64,000 nucleotides of DNA from Flectonema sp. DT1601 (GCA_964019425.1 OZ025815.1:806001-870000); one strand, 5' to 3'. Counted from the stretch's first letter, positions 42,397 through 53,800 are shown. The notes: a model not told the origin generated them from the sequence alone. Translations and numbers: made by a program.

Positions 42397-43443
42397 ATGA
42401 TGACACGAATTGTTGGTTTCTTTTTTGCTGTTATTTCACTTTCCTCAGGATATCCGCACTGGGCAAATCCGGCAAAGTTTGAAGGCACGTCAGCAAAGGG
42501 TACCTATATATCAGGGCTGCACCACACTGTTGTGATTAACAAAGGTGTTTATAAGTGGAGGGAGGCAAAACAAAAATGTAATGCGGAGGTTGTTGAGATG
42601 GTAGAATATGATTTCTCTCCTAGTAATATGGATTTGTTGAAAAATCCAGAGAATAATGTACCCTTTCATCACGGAGCATCAAGACAATTTTATATTTATC
42701 ATCCGGAAGTTAAATTTTTTTTGAAATCACTGTCGATAGTGTCGAGTCCTGGAACTGTCCAAAGAATCATTACACAGGTAAATTCTGGTATAACTCTCTT
42801 CTTAGGAAGTAATCAAACATTTGAAATTAGCTGGAGATTCTCACCTCCAGTCAGAGGCCGAATCCAATTCAGAATCGTACTAGAAATTGAAAATTTTTTA
42901 GAAAGTAGAAACGACTACAATTTAATTTTTTGGAGACCCTTTGGACCTCAATGGGAAGGACCCAAGGGAGCTTTTATATCGAACATGACTATTGATATTA
43001 TTCTACCCTGGGGAATTGATGCAAAAAAAGACCATCCGATACCCCACAGAGTTCCTGCTGGCAAGGGCTACAATATTCTCATTGGACACAAATCAATACC
43101 AAAAGAAATTTGGACATCTGATAAAGTTATAGTCAGATATGAGTACGCCTATTGGGCATCTGAATGGGAGTTGCAACCTAATGTCACTCGTATAGGTGCT
43201 GGTTATGAACCTTTTAAAATCGACATATTATTTGATCAGCAGCAGAGTCGTTGCAATACATATCCCTATTGGGTGTACTTGGTAAGTTTCGGAGCTGCTG
43301 TTGTTTTTTTATGTTTTTTCTTCTCTGTGATTGGATTTTTTCTTTTTGAAAAACCATGGAGATCCCTCTTGCAAGAAAATGAAATGACCTCTCGTAGACT
43401 GATGTTATCTATGAAGAGAGAAATGAATTTTGAAAAAATTTAG
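42397..43443 (+). CDS. Type I membrane protein with signal peptide, unknown family
   Basis: The product is 348 residues. It starts with a hydrophobic signal peptide (MMTRIVGFFFAVISLSSG). A luminal or extracellular part of about 270 residues follows, with several N-glycosylation sequons (NQT, NMT, NVT) and a beta-rich look. One membrane helix lies at about 290-316 and is followed by a short basic tail. The start is supported by TTTTCCTCTCCAACAG at 42365-42380, 16 bases upstream, a textbook acceptor for trans-splicing or a 5' UTR intron. I recognise no named domain. The tryptophan- and aromatic-rich luminal part could bind carbohydrate or protein ligands, but that is a guess. Confidence 0.7.
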   Translation: MMTRIVGFFFAVISLSSGYPHWANPAKFEGTSAKGTYISGLHHTVVINKGVYKWREAKQKCNAEVVEMVEYDFSPSNMDLLKNPENNVPFHHGASRQFYIYHPEVKFFLKSLSIVSSPGTVQRIITQVNSGITLFLGSNQTFEISWRFSPPVRGRIQFRIVLEIENFLESRNDYNLIFWRPFGPQWEGPKGAFISNMTIDIILPWGIDAKKDHPIPHRVPAGKGYNILIGHKSIPKEIWTSDKVIVRYEYAYWASEWELQPNVTRIGAGYEPFKIDILFDQQQSRCNTYPYWVYLVSFGAAVVFLCFFFSVIGFFLFEKPWRSLLQENEMTSRRLMLSMKREMNFEKI

Positions 43444-43474
<31 letters not shown>

Positions 43475-43585
43475 GGGAAGATATTTTCATGTCTCCTATC
43501 TATTAATCTGATGTGTTATTTTAAACTACCAGAATTTTTGTCTAAAATTCTTTTTTTTTTCTCCCTCATCAGAATATTGCAGACA

Positions 43586-45322
43586 ATGCTGCAACCACCC
43601 GGCGGCATATCAGCAAAAGTATACGAGATTGGAAAACGTTGGCGTCATGGAGAGAAACTGCTTCGGGAACAGTCAGATAATGTGGTCGCAGAATGTGATG
43701 GAAGTATAGTTCATATTTATCCTCTGATGTCGATCCCAATAGTCGATATAACTGAATTAATAATCATAACACTTTCTGAAGTGGAGATCCACGCAGAGTC
43801 TATTATTGTGTCATTGCAGTCTACTCATCCGTTGACAAGTTTTATTAATAATTTAAAAGCGAAGGCATCTCAACAACGAAACACTGACACAGTTGAATCA
43901 CTTCAGGAACAATTACAGTCAGTGGAGTTCGAACAGACAAAGCATCTTCAGCGTGCTGTTGATTTAAACTTATCATCACCTCAATGGGTAACTAGACCTT
44001 TAGCTAATAAACAGCGGGCTTTGAAAGAAAAAATCCAAATTATGGAATTGACTGGTGAGGTTGCGAGGTTGAAAAAAGAACTTCACGAAACAAATGTAAA
44101 AGGTGAAAATAAATATCAAAATTCAAACGTCATCGAATCGACAAGATCTAGATGTGTTGTGTTGGTACCGAATAGTATTGTTTTTGAGAAAAAGAATCCT
44201 CTCAAACAAGGCAAAGTTAAAGAAATAGACGGAGATTGGATTTCTATATTATGGAACGAAGACCCAAGCAGCTATCCTTACATGGTTCATTGTCCTGTTT
44301 CAGATTTCAAATCGTGGCCGGTAGCTGTAGCCCCTGTCACTGATACTGACACGGAAATCTCTCTTCCAAAATCAGCACCGAAATCAAGTCCAATAAAAAT
44401 AGCTCCATCGTCACCTCTGAGACAGCTACCGAAGAGTTCACTTTCCGGTAGTTTTGGTAGTTATCAGAAGTCGAGTATTGGTCATGCGAGTGATGTGAGA
44501 AAAGCACCTCCGTTATTATCGACACAGCTGAGTAGTGTTTCAGACATCCCACCTTCGACGGTAGCTTCACGTGATTCTTCAGTTCGAATAAAAAGTATTC
44601 AAAAACCAGCTCCAAAGTTATCATTAACAAAAAGACCATTTACAAAACCTCCTTCGATTAAGGCTCCCCCAGGAACACCGACTTTATTCGTTCCAATGCC
44701 AATGCCTGTGACTGGGAGTGTTAGTACCAAACAGAGTAGTCTATCTCCTCCAGCTAGTAGAGAACCTCTTAACAGAACCGTTCCAATAGGGGCTACTGTA
44801 GGAGAGATTGCGAGTAGTAGTCAGGATTTAACAAGTGAATCGAGTGTTACCTCAAGTAGTTCTAATAAGCCTCGGTTCTTTATAAATATAAAACCTCCTT
44901 CAGATCAAGGTACTAAATCAATAAAATCCAATAAAACTGATAGCGGTGGAGATCGCAGAAATTCAGCAGCTGCGGCAGCAGCAGCAGCAGCAGCACTAGC
45001 GAGTAAGACTACTGTTGGAAGTCGAGTGGAAAGTTTAACTGAAAGGGCGTTGAAAAGAGACGATCCGTTGACTCGTTTTCGTAAACGCAGCTCTCTGTCT
45101 ACTCACAGCAACTACAGTTCAACATCTCCGTACACAGTTGTGTGTAAGTGGTGTGGTCAGAATGCTACACAAGAACATGAACTCAGCCGTTGCGCCTGGA
45201 GACAGATCAGCTGCCACCACTGCCAAACAGTTATGGTCGCAAGAGATTACAAAACTCATCTCAGCGGAAAGTGTTCTGGAAAACGAGGAACAACAACAGA
45301 AACGACTTCCAATGCAAGTTAG
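43586..45322 (+). CDS. Coiled-coil protein with C-terminal zinc finger, unknown function
   Basis: The product is 578 residues. The start at 43586 is chosen because a TTTTTTTTTCTCCCTCATCAG acceptor-like tract ends at 43572 and the upstream in-frame codons are homopolymer-derived. Residues of about 100-175 form coiled coil. A small domain follows (QGKVKEIDGDWISILWNED), possibly Tudor/SH3-like. A long Ser/Pro-rich disordered part includes a ten-alanine run. The C-terminal 60 residues carry a cysteine/histidine finger starting near residue 518 (CKWCGQNATQEHELSRC, SCHHC, YKTHLSGKC), similar in spacing to TRAF-type or centrosomal zinc fingers. A cytoskeletal or adaptor role is inferred weakly. Confidence 0.7.
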   Translation: MLQPPGGISAKVYEIGKRWRHGEKLLREQSDNVVAECDGSIVHIYPLMSIPIVDITELIIITLSEVEIHAESIIVSLQSTHPLTSFINNLKAKASQQRNTDTVESLQEQLQSVEFEQTKHLQRAVDLNLSSPQWVTRPLANKQRALKEKIQIMELTGEVARLKKELHETNVKGENKYQNSNVIESTRSRCVVLVPNSIVFEKKNPLKQGKVKEIDGDWISILWNEDPSSYPYMVHCPVSDFKSWPVAVAPVTDTDTEISLPKSAPKSSPIKIAPSSPLRQLPKSSLSGSFGSYQKSSIGHASDVRKAPPLLSTQLSSVSDIPPSTVASRDSSVRIKSIQKPAPKLSLTKRPFTKPPSIKAPPGTPTLFVPMPMPVTGSVSTKQSSLSPPASREPLNRTVPIGATVGEIASSSQDLTSESSVTSSSSNKPRFFINIKPPSDQGTKSIKSNKTDSGGDRRNSAAAAAAAAAALASKTTVGSRVESLTERALKRDDPLTRFRKRSSLSTHSNYSSTSPYTVVCKWCGQNATQEHELSRCAWRQISCHHCQTVMVARDYKTHLSGKCSGKRGTTTETTSNAS

Positions 45323-45529
45323 CCTCTAAAATTGTATCATTGTTATGAGACTAACTAACTCACTCTTTACTAATGTGTGTAACCACTGGCAGCATTTATT
45401 TTTAAATAGAATTGTTGATAAATTCAGATCAACTTATGAAGGCCTAAGATAAATAGAGTTGTAGAACAATGTGTTTCCCCCCTCCTCTTTTTTTTGTATC
45501 TTGATTTTTGTGTACTGTTTTATAACAAA

Positions 45530-45785
45530 AAAACTCATCTCTTTGCGAAAAAACTTTCTGGAAAACGAAGAGCAACAACAGAAACGACTTCGAAAATGAA
45601 AGTTAGCCTCTTAAATATTATTGCGATTGGATTCATTTGTTTCTTAAACTAACTCACCCTTTACTTATGTAGGATACTAATTCCGATCATCAAAAAAAAA
45701 AAAAAAAAAAAAAACTTGAATGACATCCCCAGAACTCATGAAGGCCTAAGGTTAACACAGAGTCGTAGGACAATGTATTTATTAC
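45530..45785 (+). repeat. Diverged tandem duplicate of the upstream gene's 3' end
   Basis: AAAACTCATCTC, TCTGGAAAACGA, CAACAACAGAAACGACTTC, AGTTAGCCTCT and GAAGGCCTAAG occur in the same order here and at about 45250-45480 across the stop codon. The distance is about 280-300 bases. The copy is not an open extension of the gene. Confidence 0.7.
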
Positions 45786-46380
45786 AAATATGTGTATTGT
45801 TTTATTTATTTTTTTATTTTATTATTATTTTTTTTTCCTCCTTTTTCTGATGTGGCTTGGGTCTGGTTTACTTTAATTAAAAAAAAATTCTTTTTTTTTC
45901 TTCTGAAAAGAAATTACGCTGCCTTTCGGTGAATCAAGGGCTTAATCAAGGGCTCTTTTTTCCTTTTTTTTCTCTTTCCCCTTCTTTTTTTATAGATAGT
46001 TATAGACACTTTGAATGAAAAGGTTTGTATGAAAGGGGAAATCAGGCAACGCGTATTTTGTTCTTTCGATTCTTAGGTCAGCCCAACCATGAAAAAAGTT
46101 ATATTACTGGTTTCGAGGAGCTGGCGGTTTTTTTTTGAAAAAACTTTGTGCGGAATTAGGGGTTTTCCCTTTTTTCCCCCTTTTTTTTTTGCATTCGTTT
46201 TATTTGCACTATGCGAGCTGTCAAGGCAAAAAAAAAAAAAAAAAATAAATGATGTTAACAGTATGTATCCCTCACTGAAAAAAATTGAGTCAGTCGGTTC
46301 TATTCGTTATTTTAATTTTTTTTTTTTTTTTTTTTTGTAGCTAATACCCCTCTTTAATAAACTAATTTTGCCTTTTTTTT

Positions 46381-46540
46381 TGATTGACTGATAATTATTA
46401 ATACTAACTAACTATAAAAAGGGGTAGGACAGCCGAAGAAAGATTGTTTTTAATCTTAGCCCGAAACCAACTTGTTTGTTGTCCTATGAAAATTTGCCTT
46501 TTTTTTTTGATTGAACTGATAATTATTAATACTAACTATA
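46381..46540 (+). repeat. Dispersed repeat family B, copies 2 and 3 in tandem
   Basis: TGATTGACTGATAATTATTA (46381) and TGATTGAACTGATAATTATT (46508) lie 127 bases apart. Each is followed by a TATAAAA-like stretch. The interval carries CCCGAAACCAACTTGTTTGT, also seen before the core at 42098. Confidence 0.75.
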
Positions 46541-47460
46541 AAACGGGTCTTGACAACTGCTAAAAAAAATAAGAGTTACTCTGGATTACGTTTCTTTTGC
46601 TCTCTTTTCTTATGAATCGTCATCCATTACACAGGAATTTTTTTTTTTTTTTTTTTTTTTTTTTCATAATCATCGAGTGAATGACCAACTCACATTTCGT
46701 TCTTTTAACTTTTGTTTTAAACTGTGGTTTAAGTTTGAATCGATATGTTTTTTTTTTTTTTTTTTTTGTTGGTTTCACAGAGATAGATCTTTAGACCGCA
46801 CAAAAGATGATTATAATTTTTCATCTTTTGAATTTACTCCCCACTCACCCTTGTCCAAAAGAAATTTAGAAAAAGTCTTATATTCTTGTTTCATCGCCAG
46901 ACAATTATTGCTGACGCATGAGCATAATAAATAACGGCCTCTTAATCTGAATGGTTCTCCCATTTCGTTCAGTGAAAAAAAAAATAAAAAAAAAAAAAAA
47001 TTACGTTTGAACTTTGTTGTAGTATTGGAATAGATAAAAAAATATATTTTTTTTTTTTTTTTTTGGCTCTGTTATTTATGGTTGTGTTTTTATGTATTTC
47101 TCATCATCAGGTGGGTACGTTGTGATTACTGTTAATTTTTATTTTTCTTCTTCCTCTCAATACAGAATGATGTATTAAAGCTGACAATGGCATACTGTTT
47201 AATAAACATGTTGATGTAGTCCCTTTGCTGAGAAGGGCAAACGCGGTGAGTAGGACAGGCCTGACACCCCTTACTTTCTTCGCTGAAGAGGGCTGGGGTA
47301 AGGGGAAGAACGAATTTTTAATTTCATCCCCCAAAACCGAAACTATTATTTGTTTATTGTCCTCACAATTGATCTGCTTAATACTAACTGAGTATTGAAT
47401 AAATCTTTTTTTTTTTTTTTAAAGGCTCTCGCCAAACTTTAAAGAAAAAAAAAAAAAAAA

Positions 47461-48471
47461 ATGTCTTCAGCACATCGACTTCAAGTGATGTCAAAATCCA
47501 TCAAAAGAGATGATGACAAGCGGAGTTGGGCTATTGAGTGGATGGATCCGTTTCAAGGACCATCACGAAGACGTGGAAAGCTTCATGTAAAAAGAGAAGT
47601 ATCTAAAGTTCTAGTAATCCATAAACTGCATGACTCAGAAGCAGAACGAATGGCTACAAACGTCGCAGAGTTTATCATCAGATCTGGAGCAGAAGTATTT
47701 AGTGAACGTCAGTTCCATTCAGAAGTTAAACTTGTCTCTAGGGGTTCTCTCCCTTCAGATCTCCAACTCATCGTCAGCATTGGAGGCGACGGTACATTAT
47801 TACACGCAGCAAGACTTTACTCAGAAGGTAATTGTCCAACCCTTCCCCCATGTGTCATCTTTGGTATGGGATCATTAGGTTTTTTAGGTAATTTTAAAGC
47901 ATCGAAGTGGCCAGAGGTATTGACTCACGTCATGTCACCTGCCGAAGCAAAATTCATAACGGTACGGAGTAGGTTGAAATGTACCATTAATGATGATGAC
48001 AAGAAGAGTATACACGTTTTAAATGAATGTGCGTTGATCAGTAGATGGGAAGGGAAATTAGGAAAATTTATATTACGGATCGATGGCGAGATGGTTACTG
48101 TCATAGAGGGTGATGGAATAGTAATTTCAACTGCGACAGGTAGCACTGGCTATAGCATGAGTTTGGGAGGTCCGATTGTATCACCAAGTGTTCCATGTAC
48201 GATTTTGACTCCTATCGCACCGTCCAGTCTCTCTTTTCGACCGATAATTGTGTCTGAGTCATCAACAGTTGAAGTTATATGTCAAGTAAAAACATCCGAC
48301 GTCATTGCAGACGGCCGCCACCTTTCAACTATCTCAACAGGAGACAAGGTATCGATAGTAGCATCACCATCACCCATGATTGTCGTTAATTCAAAACCGT
48401 TAGATCATGATTGGTATGAGGGTATAAATTCAAAATTAAAATGGAATGCAAGAGGAGCTACTCAGAAATAA
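47461..48471 (+). CDS. NADK: NAD kinase
   Basis: The product is 336 residues, a normal length for the family. It phosphorylates NAD to NADP with ATP. Diagnostic motifs are all present: SIGGDGT with GGDGT at 108-112, FGMGSLGFLGNF at 134-145, NE at 188-189, EGDGIVISTATGSTGYS at 216-232 with SLGGPIVSP after it, and TPIAPSSLSFRPI at 250-262. The first 45 residues are basic and polar and could be a targeting extension, but no clear mitochondrial presequence is seen. The ATG follows a T run with AAAG and a leader of A residues, so a trans-splice acceptor is plausible. Confidence 0.95.
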   Translation: MSSAHRLQVMSKSIKRDDDKRSWAIEWMDPFQGPSRRRGKLHVKREVSKVLVIHKLHDSEAERMATNVAEFIIRSGAEVFSERQFHSEVKLVSRGSLPSDLQLIVSIGGDGTLLHAARLYSEGNCPTLPPCVIFGMGSLGFLGNFKASKWPEVLTHVMSPAEAKFITVRSRLKCTINDDDKKSIHVLNECALISRWEGKLGKFILRIDGEMVTVIEGDGIVISTATGSTGYSMSLGGPIVSPSVPCTILTPIAPSSLSFRPIIVSESSTVEVICQVKTSDVIADGRHLSTISTGDKVSIVASPSPMIVVNSKPLDHDWYEGINSKLKWNARGATQK

Positions 48472-48782
48472 GAAAGGAAAATGACCGAGCGAATATTTTT
48501 GTTTTTATTGACACCTCGTAGAAACAATCTTTCACACATTTTTTTTTTTTTTTTTTTTTTTAAATTTTAAATTGGTTCTTCTTATTGTTGTCACAAGCTT
48601 CGATACCAACATTGCTATGAAGAAATATAATCTGGGGCTGTTTATTTTTGTTTTCCTCACTCAGGTTGTATTATATGAGTTGACTTGACGTGTGTCGGTT
48701 TCAGAGTTGTTACTTTAAAGTGTAGTTAAGATATCTTTGATAAACTTTATTATAAAAAATCAGGTTTTTTTTCTACCTAACT
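48472..48782. other. Short intergenic region
   Basis: It contains a 22-T run near 48540 and no coding signal. TACCTAACT directly precedes the next ATG. Confidence 0.5.
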
Positions 48783-49156
48783 ATGGATAATTCAGCACCA
48801 ATGTTGCCTCCCCAGGGAGTGATGCCTGCAGGTGCAGACGTATGTTCATTTACAGCCAACCCTTCTTTTTTTTTTGCAAGTGTGTCGACGGTTCACGATC
48901 TTATGCACAAGCGCGAGAATTATAGTTTTTTATGGATAGTATTTTTATGTTACGAGGGAAGAAAAAAAAGAAAAAAAAACAGCTTAACCAAGGTGGTGGT
49001 ATGCCGCCAATGAATATGCCTCCCGCACCGATTGTTCAACAAGTTGGCGCACCGCCTATGCAGCAAAAAGTTGCTTCTTCGAAAAAAAATGTACCAGCGG
49101 GGCAGTGTGTATTTCCAGGTTATCATATTCAGTCAATAAAGTTATTTCCAGCATAA
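48783..49156 (+). CDS. Small Pro/Met-rich two-exon protein, unknown function
   Basis: Exon 1 is 48783-48839 and exon 2 is 48983-49156, joined in phase 0 across a 143-base GT-AG intron. The intron has a T run early and A runs just before CAG. The product is 76 residues with MPPMNMPPAPIV and APPMQQKV low-complexity stretches and a C-terminal GQCVFPGYHIQSIKLFPA. No family is recognised. The support is the clean splice and the proline-rich composition in the same style on both sides of the intron. The 3' end could continue by another splice at the GTTATC after TTTCCAG, which I think less likely. Confidence 0.5.
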
Positions 49157-49823
49157 GATTTCAGCTCAAGAAACACTTTTGACGTTCTCAGCAGTGCATT
49201 ACACGAAAAAAAAAAAAAAAAAATTGAGAGTTATGTTTTTACAGAAAAAAAAAAAAAACATCAATTTTTTTTTAAATTTATTTTATTTTTTTTACACCCT
49301 CGTTGAATCCTCTATATCTACCCACCTGCCTCGGTCGGAGGAGGGGCGTAGGTGCTGTTCTGCGAGATATTGATTGATTCCTCCTATGTCTCTCTCTTTT
49401 TTTTATTATTACCGATGAATAAGGTGAAGATAGAACTTGTTAGCATGACATGATGTCAATTACCTGACTTCTCCATGATTCTACTTAACTGATGTGTTCT
49501 GAAGTTCCTTAAAAAAAAAAAAAAAAAAATTTTTCAAAAAAAAAAAAAAAAAAAAGTAAAAAAAAGAACGCAGCAAAGAAATTCTTGTAAACAGAACGAG
49601 GCACAAAAAAAACAGATGGTTTTGGCCAAATCTTTTTGATTATTTATTTACGAAAGTCATGTTTTTCTCTACAGGTCCACAGTTCCTTTGATATAACTTA
49701 GTTCCCATTGCGGTGGTTTTCACGATTGTTGCAGGAAGTGCTCTTCGTTTCCCTACTGTTCCCTCTTCTTACTTCTTTACTTGTTACCTTATGACATATA
49801 CATTAATTATCTTCTGCAGTGTA
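49157..49823. other. Intergenic stretch rich in homopolymers
   Basis: It holds A runs (49205-49222, 49510-49530, 49537-49554) and T-rich tracts, with no convincing coding sequence. An in-frame hydrophobic extension from 49713 precedes the next gene but is probably leader sequence, because TTATCTTCTGCAG ends at 49819, just before the preferred ATG. Confidence 0.5.
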
Positions 49824-50558
49824 ATGTCATTGGAAATGATTCCTGCTCCTCCCCCGAGAGCAAGAAGAAAATATGTGAAGAGGAATGAAGTTTTTGTTTC
49901 CGGAATGACTAAACCAAAAGTTGTTGAATTCATGGGACTGACAGCTCAGGAAAGAGAAAGGAATAGAACCGATCTTTTGTTCTTACAAACTAAGGAAGTT
50001 CTTGGCGGTAATTTTCGAATGCAAAACAACGCAAATGAAGTTGCTGAACGACTCGGGAAATGGGAAGAGAAGGCGAATGCTCAAGCTCAGGGAATATCAA
50101 CTTGGGAGATGAGAAAATTAAAATCAAGGGAAGCCCTTCAAAAATTACCATCATCACCTAATTCAAAGGCAATGCTACCACTACTCCGCCAGGCATGTGA
50201 GTTCGGATATCAAGGAACTCCTTATTTCAAACTAGATCCATTTATGTTGAGGAAATTAGATTCGAAGTATGATCTCCGACCAGAGTTCTCCCCTCGGCAT
50301 AAAGAACTTGAACTTAATACCCCAGACAATGACACTGACCAACTCCCTCCTGTTAATAATACTACCCCAGAGAAGCAGCAGATCCGTGCAAAGGACGTAC
50401 CAGCCATCCCTTTACAGTATGATATCAATCTAGATGATATGTCCTACTCAGATATTGAAATCGTCGCGAAATCTGTGGAAATTCTGACAGCACAATTTCC
50501 TGAAAGTCAATACCTCGTTCCTCTACAAGAACAGTTGTTATCAAAGAAGTTTAATTGA
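49824..50558 (+). CDS. Conserved-looking helical protein of unknown function
   Basis: The product is 244 residues from the ATG at 49824, preferred over the in-frame 49713 start because an acceptor-like TCTTCTGCAG ends four bases upstream. It begins MSLEMIPAPPPRARRKYVKR. It is helical and charged in the first 140 residues (MGLTAQERERNRTDLLFLQT), then has a YFKLDPFMLRKLDSKYDLRP segment and an acidic C-terminal part. No signal peptide or membrane helix is seen. I do not recognise the family. Basic N-terminus and helical content would fit a nucleic-acid or ribosome/mitochondrial-complex subunit, but nothing proves it. Confidence 0.65.
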   Translation: MSLEMIPAPPPRARRKYVKRNEVFVSGMTKPKVVEFMGLTAQERERNRTDLLFLQTKEVLGGNFRMQNNANEVAERLGKWEEKANAQAQGISTWEMRKLKSREALQKLPSSPNSKAMLPLLRQACEFGYQGTPYFKLDPFMLRKLDSKYDLRPEFSPRHKELELNTPDNDTDQLPPVNNTTPEKQQIRAKDVPAIPLQYDINLDDMSYSDIEIVAKSVEILTAQFPESQYLVPLQEQLLSKKFN

Positions 50559-50875
50559 ATTGTCGGGAAGGGTCAACGCGTTGTGTGTTTGACACCTCTT
50601 TACACTTTTATTTAGTATTGTTGAGTACACAATGGATATCCCTGTTGACTTCTGTCGTCAGGTTGACAGTTCAAATTCAGTTTATGTTCTCTCTCTCAAC
50701 CATGGCAGTTTATGCCGCATTTGTTATTATTATTATTTTTTTTTCCTCGTCACTTTTTTTTTGTTATAAAAAAGTGGGGAAAAAAAAAAAAAAAAAAAAA
50801 ACTCTAAAAGTATTTTCTTCTAATGATAAGTTTTTTTTTTGTAAATCATCAAATCTGTTTTTCAGTTTTAATAAA
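50559..50875. other. Intergenic leader region
   Basis: The frame of the next gene is open upstream through this stretch, but it is low-complexity (T and A runs, including 21 A near 50779). A TCTGTTTTTCAG acceptor-like site ends at 50865, so it is read as spacer and 5' UTR. Confidence 0.5.
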
Positions 50876-53800
50876 ATGACGTCAATCGATGTGTTCGTAC
50901 CAACACTGGCGGCATATTCCGGGAGGTATGAACAAGTAGCAGAACAAGAATGGGAAAAAGGTGACATCAGACTCTACAACTCAAAAGGAGTTTACTGGAC
51001 TATCGGATCTCTATCTGACGTCTCTCAAGAGATTGGATGGGTTGCTGCTACTCATGAACACAATGGAAGGCCTCCGTGGGAAATGGCAACTTGGAGATAT
51101 TACGCATCAGCAACTGGATCTTGGGTGGAAAGTAGTGAAATTTCAGTCAGAAAAACCGACATTCACCCGAGTCCTGCTCTACAACATCAAGACATACCTT
51201 CACAACGTTGGAGAGTTGTTGGAGGTGGTGGTGCAGTTATAAGAAGCGGAGAATCGTTAAGCAGTCCAGTAGTTAAAACATTACCTCAAGGTGTAGTCTT
51301 GACTGTTGTTGAACTTCGTGGTAGACGTGCGAGAGTTCAACATCCACCAGGATGGGTATCAATCACTGCAGCTACAGGTGAAGTAATCCTTATACCGCAC
51401 CTTGCTGATCTATACAGCAATTACAGTACCAGTCCTGCTCTAAGTCCCCAAAGAACTCCACAGACTACTGTGGGTCATACGCCTGCTATTGCTCCTTTGG
51501 GATCACCTTTTCCTACTATTCAAACAAGTATACCTGCAGTACAACATCAGCATTCTCAACCGCAACATCAGCATTCTCAACCACAACATCAGCATTCTCA
51601 ACTTTCTCAACCAGTCTTAGCAACCACCGGTACTGGAGAATCAAACATGCAAGTGGTACTTCCACTAAAAATCCAATACGCGTTTAACGTTGAAGTTGAC
51701 AACAGAGATCCGAACATATCCGTGCTACCGTCAGATGGTAATGGGAATTCAAAGAGAATAGTTGGAATTGAAGCTGGGATACCTGTACTGCAAGCAGTGC
51801 CATCGGATTCAGGTCCTGCGCAAATTACATCTGCGCCCTTTGGTAATCAAAGACCACCACCAGTGTCTCCTGAAGAAGGACATATTATTGATGTTGGATT
51901 GGTTCATGAGAGCGAAATTCCTCAAAAATTACAGAGCTGCGTAAGCAACGTGTTGGGTACTGATATTCAGTCAACTCGCAAGAGTTCTGTTGGCGGATCA
52001 GTGCACGCTACTTTGGATAACCCGAGTATTCCAATAAATGATGCAAAGACTCTTCAATCAGAAAATGATTATTTCTCAGCTCCAAGTACGACTAATGTCT
52101 CCGTGAGATCTGCTCAGGAACACCATTCAGTTGTTATGCCACCGTCTAGTGTGAAGCAACAGTCTCATGTGACTGCTCCTTCTCATTCAACAACACATGT
52201 CACTGCGCCATCAAATTTAGAAAATCATCAATCGATACCATTCTCTGATGGAACAGTTGTTAGAGATGAGAAGTCTCAGATATCAATACCTAGGAATACT
52301 GAATCACAAGTATCGTTTAATGTGAGAAGTCACATTTCAGGACAGGCATCACAAAACCCAAACACTGTTAGTGTGATAGAACCTGAAATAGAAGAAGAGT
52401 ATGAAGCGACAGTTGCATCGACTCACAGATCGGAGGTGTCGACAAGACCAGAAATGGAGCAGACTTTTGCAACAGCAATTGAACAAACGAGTTCATGTAC
52501 ACAGCAGGTAACGCCTGCGACTCCTCCTGTTTCTGAACAGAGAAAAGTGAGATCTACCTCGAGTGACACTCAAGGGTCAGATCAATCTCCATTTCCTGAA
52601 ACTGATATTCCAGTAGCCGTTACTCGAACGTCGGATATCTGTGTTGGTGGTGGTGGTGGTGGTGGTGATGGTGGTAGCGCTAAGATAACTCCGCAGACAA
52701 GTACTCAAACTCAAAGTACAAAACAAAAATCTGAAATCCACCAGACATCAAATCTATCCTTAACCGGAACTTGGTATGTCGAAACAAAGAATTGTGGAGA
52801 ACATCCTGACAGCAGCTACACAATTGAAATGTGGCATGAACCAAGTAATGATGGAATTCTCAGAGGAGAGTACATTAGAATTGGTGGAGGACCTCCACTT
52901 CCAGTACAGGGAGTTTATAATGAGAAGTGGAGAGTTGCGGAGATAAAGGTTTCCTGGGGTGCTGGGCAGACGAGCACAATGAGGATGCATGTGGATCAGA
53001 ACCCACCTTCAGTCGAAGACACAGCAATCACAATGAGAGGAACCTTTACGAATGATTATGACAGAACTAAGGGTGATATTACAGCAGTAGTTGTTAACGA
53101 TCGATCTGTTCCTTCTCTTCATAGATCACAAGAACCAATTACTGGAGCTGCTTACAGTGAACTACCAATGCCAATAGCAGTTAGCGCTGAATGGCATACA
53201 CAAAACTTATCTATTTCAAACTATAAACTTCTCTCAGGAAGTATAGAACGTGACATCGCAGCAGCAATTGGATGTGACGTTACTCAGGTAGCTATTGTTA
53301 GTAGTGGGACTTCTGCTCGTCTTCGTCTTCATAGTGTTCCGGGAGGTGTACCACCATCTCAACTTAAAAAGCAGTATGAGCTACTAGAATCACGTGGTAA
53401 CTTACCTTTACCAGAATCAAAAGCAACGCTAAGAATGATAAGTGTTTCTCTACCTGTTAATACTCCAGATGAGTATCTTCATCCTGCTCTTCAAAGAAAT
53501 GATAGAATAGATGCTTCAAGAAGTCCTTTTGGTACTTATTCACAACATGAGACAAGTCGAACTCCGTATTCTCATGTTCCTTCACAATCACCTCACGGAA
53601 TGTATCAAAACAGACAAGACTCTACATCACCGTATGGTGTTGGTATCCATCACCAAGAATCAAACTTTTCATCTCCTGCAAGAAGTAGTAATATCTTCAG
53701 TCCCATTGCTCGTTTGAGTCCTGCGAGACCACCGGTATGTTGATGTTCTTTTCCCCTTCACTTGGTATTGCAAGTTTTGGTTTAATTCGTTTTTTTTTTT

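Larger units (their letters stand above)
45323..47460. other. Gene-free stretch with a duplicated gene 3' end and repeat B copies
   Basis: A diverged second copy of the preceding gene's last ~75 coding bases and 3' flank lies at about 45530-45785. Two repeat B copies follow at 46381 and 46508. The region is rich in homopolymers (45691-45713, 46637-46664, 47047-47064). No gene is seen. Confidence 0.6.

Noticed and set aside
50555-50875. 107-residue N-terminal extension of the gene at 50876
   Set aside because: It includes a poly-Lys stretch from an A run and precedes a good acceptor site. It is better read as spacer.
51543-51605. Short tandem repeat that could be mistaken for a CRISPR-like array
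   Set aside because: It is a three-unit coding repeat (QHQHSQP) in phase with the protein. No CRISPR array, riboswitch or bacterial-type signal is seen anywhere.
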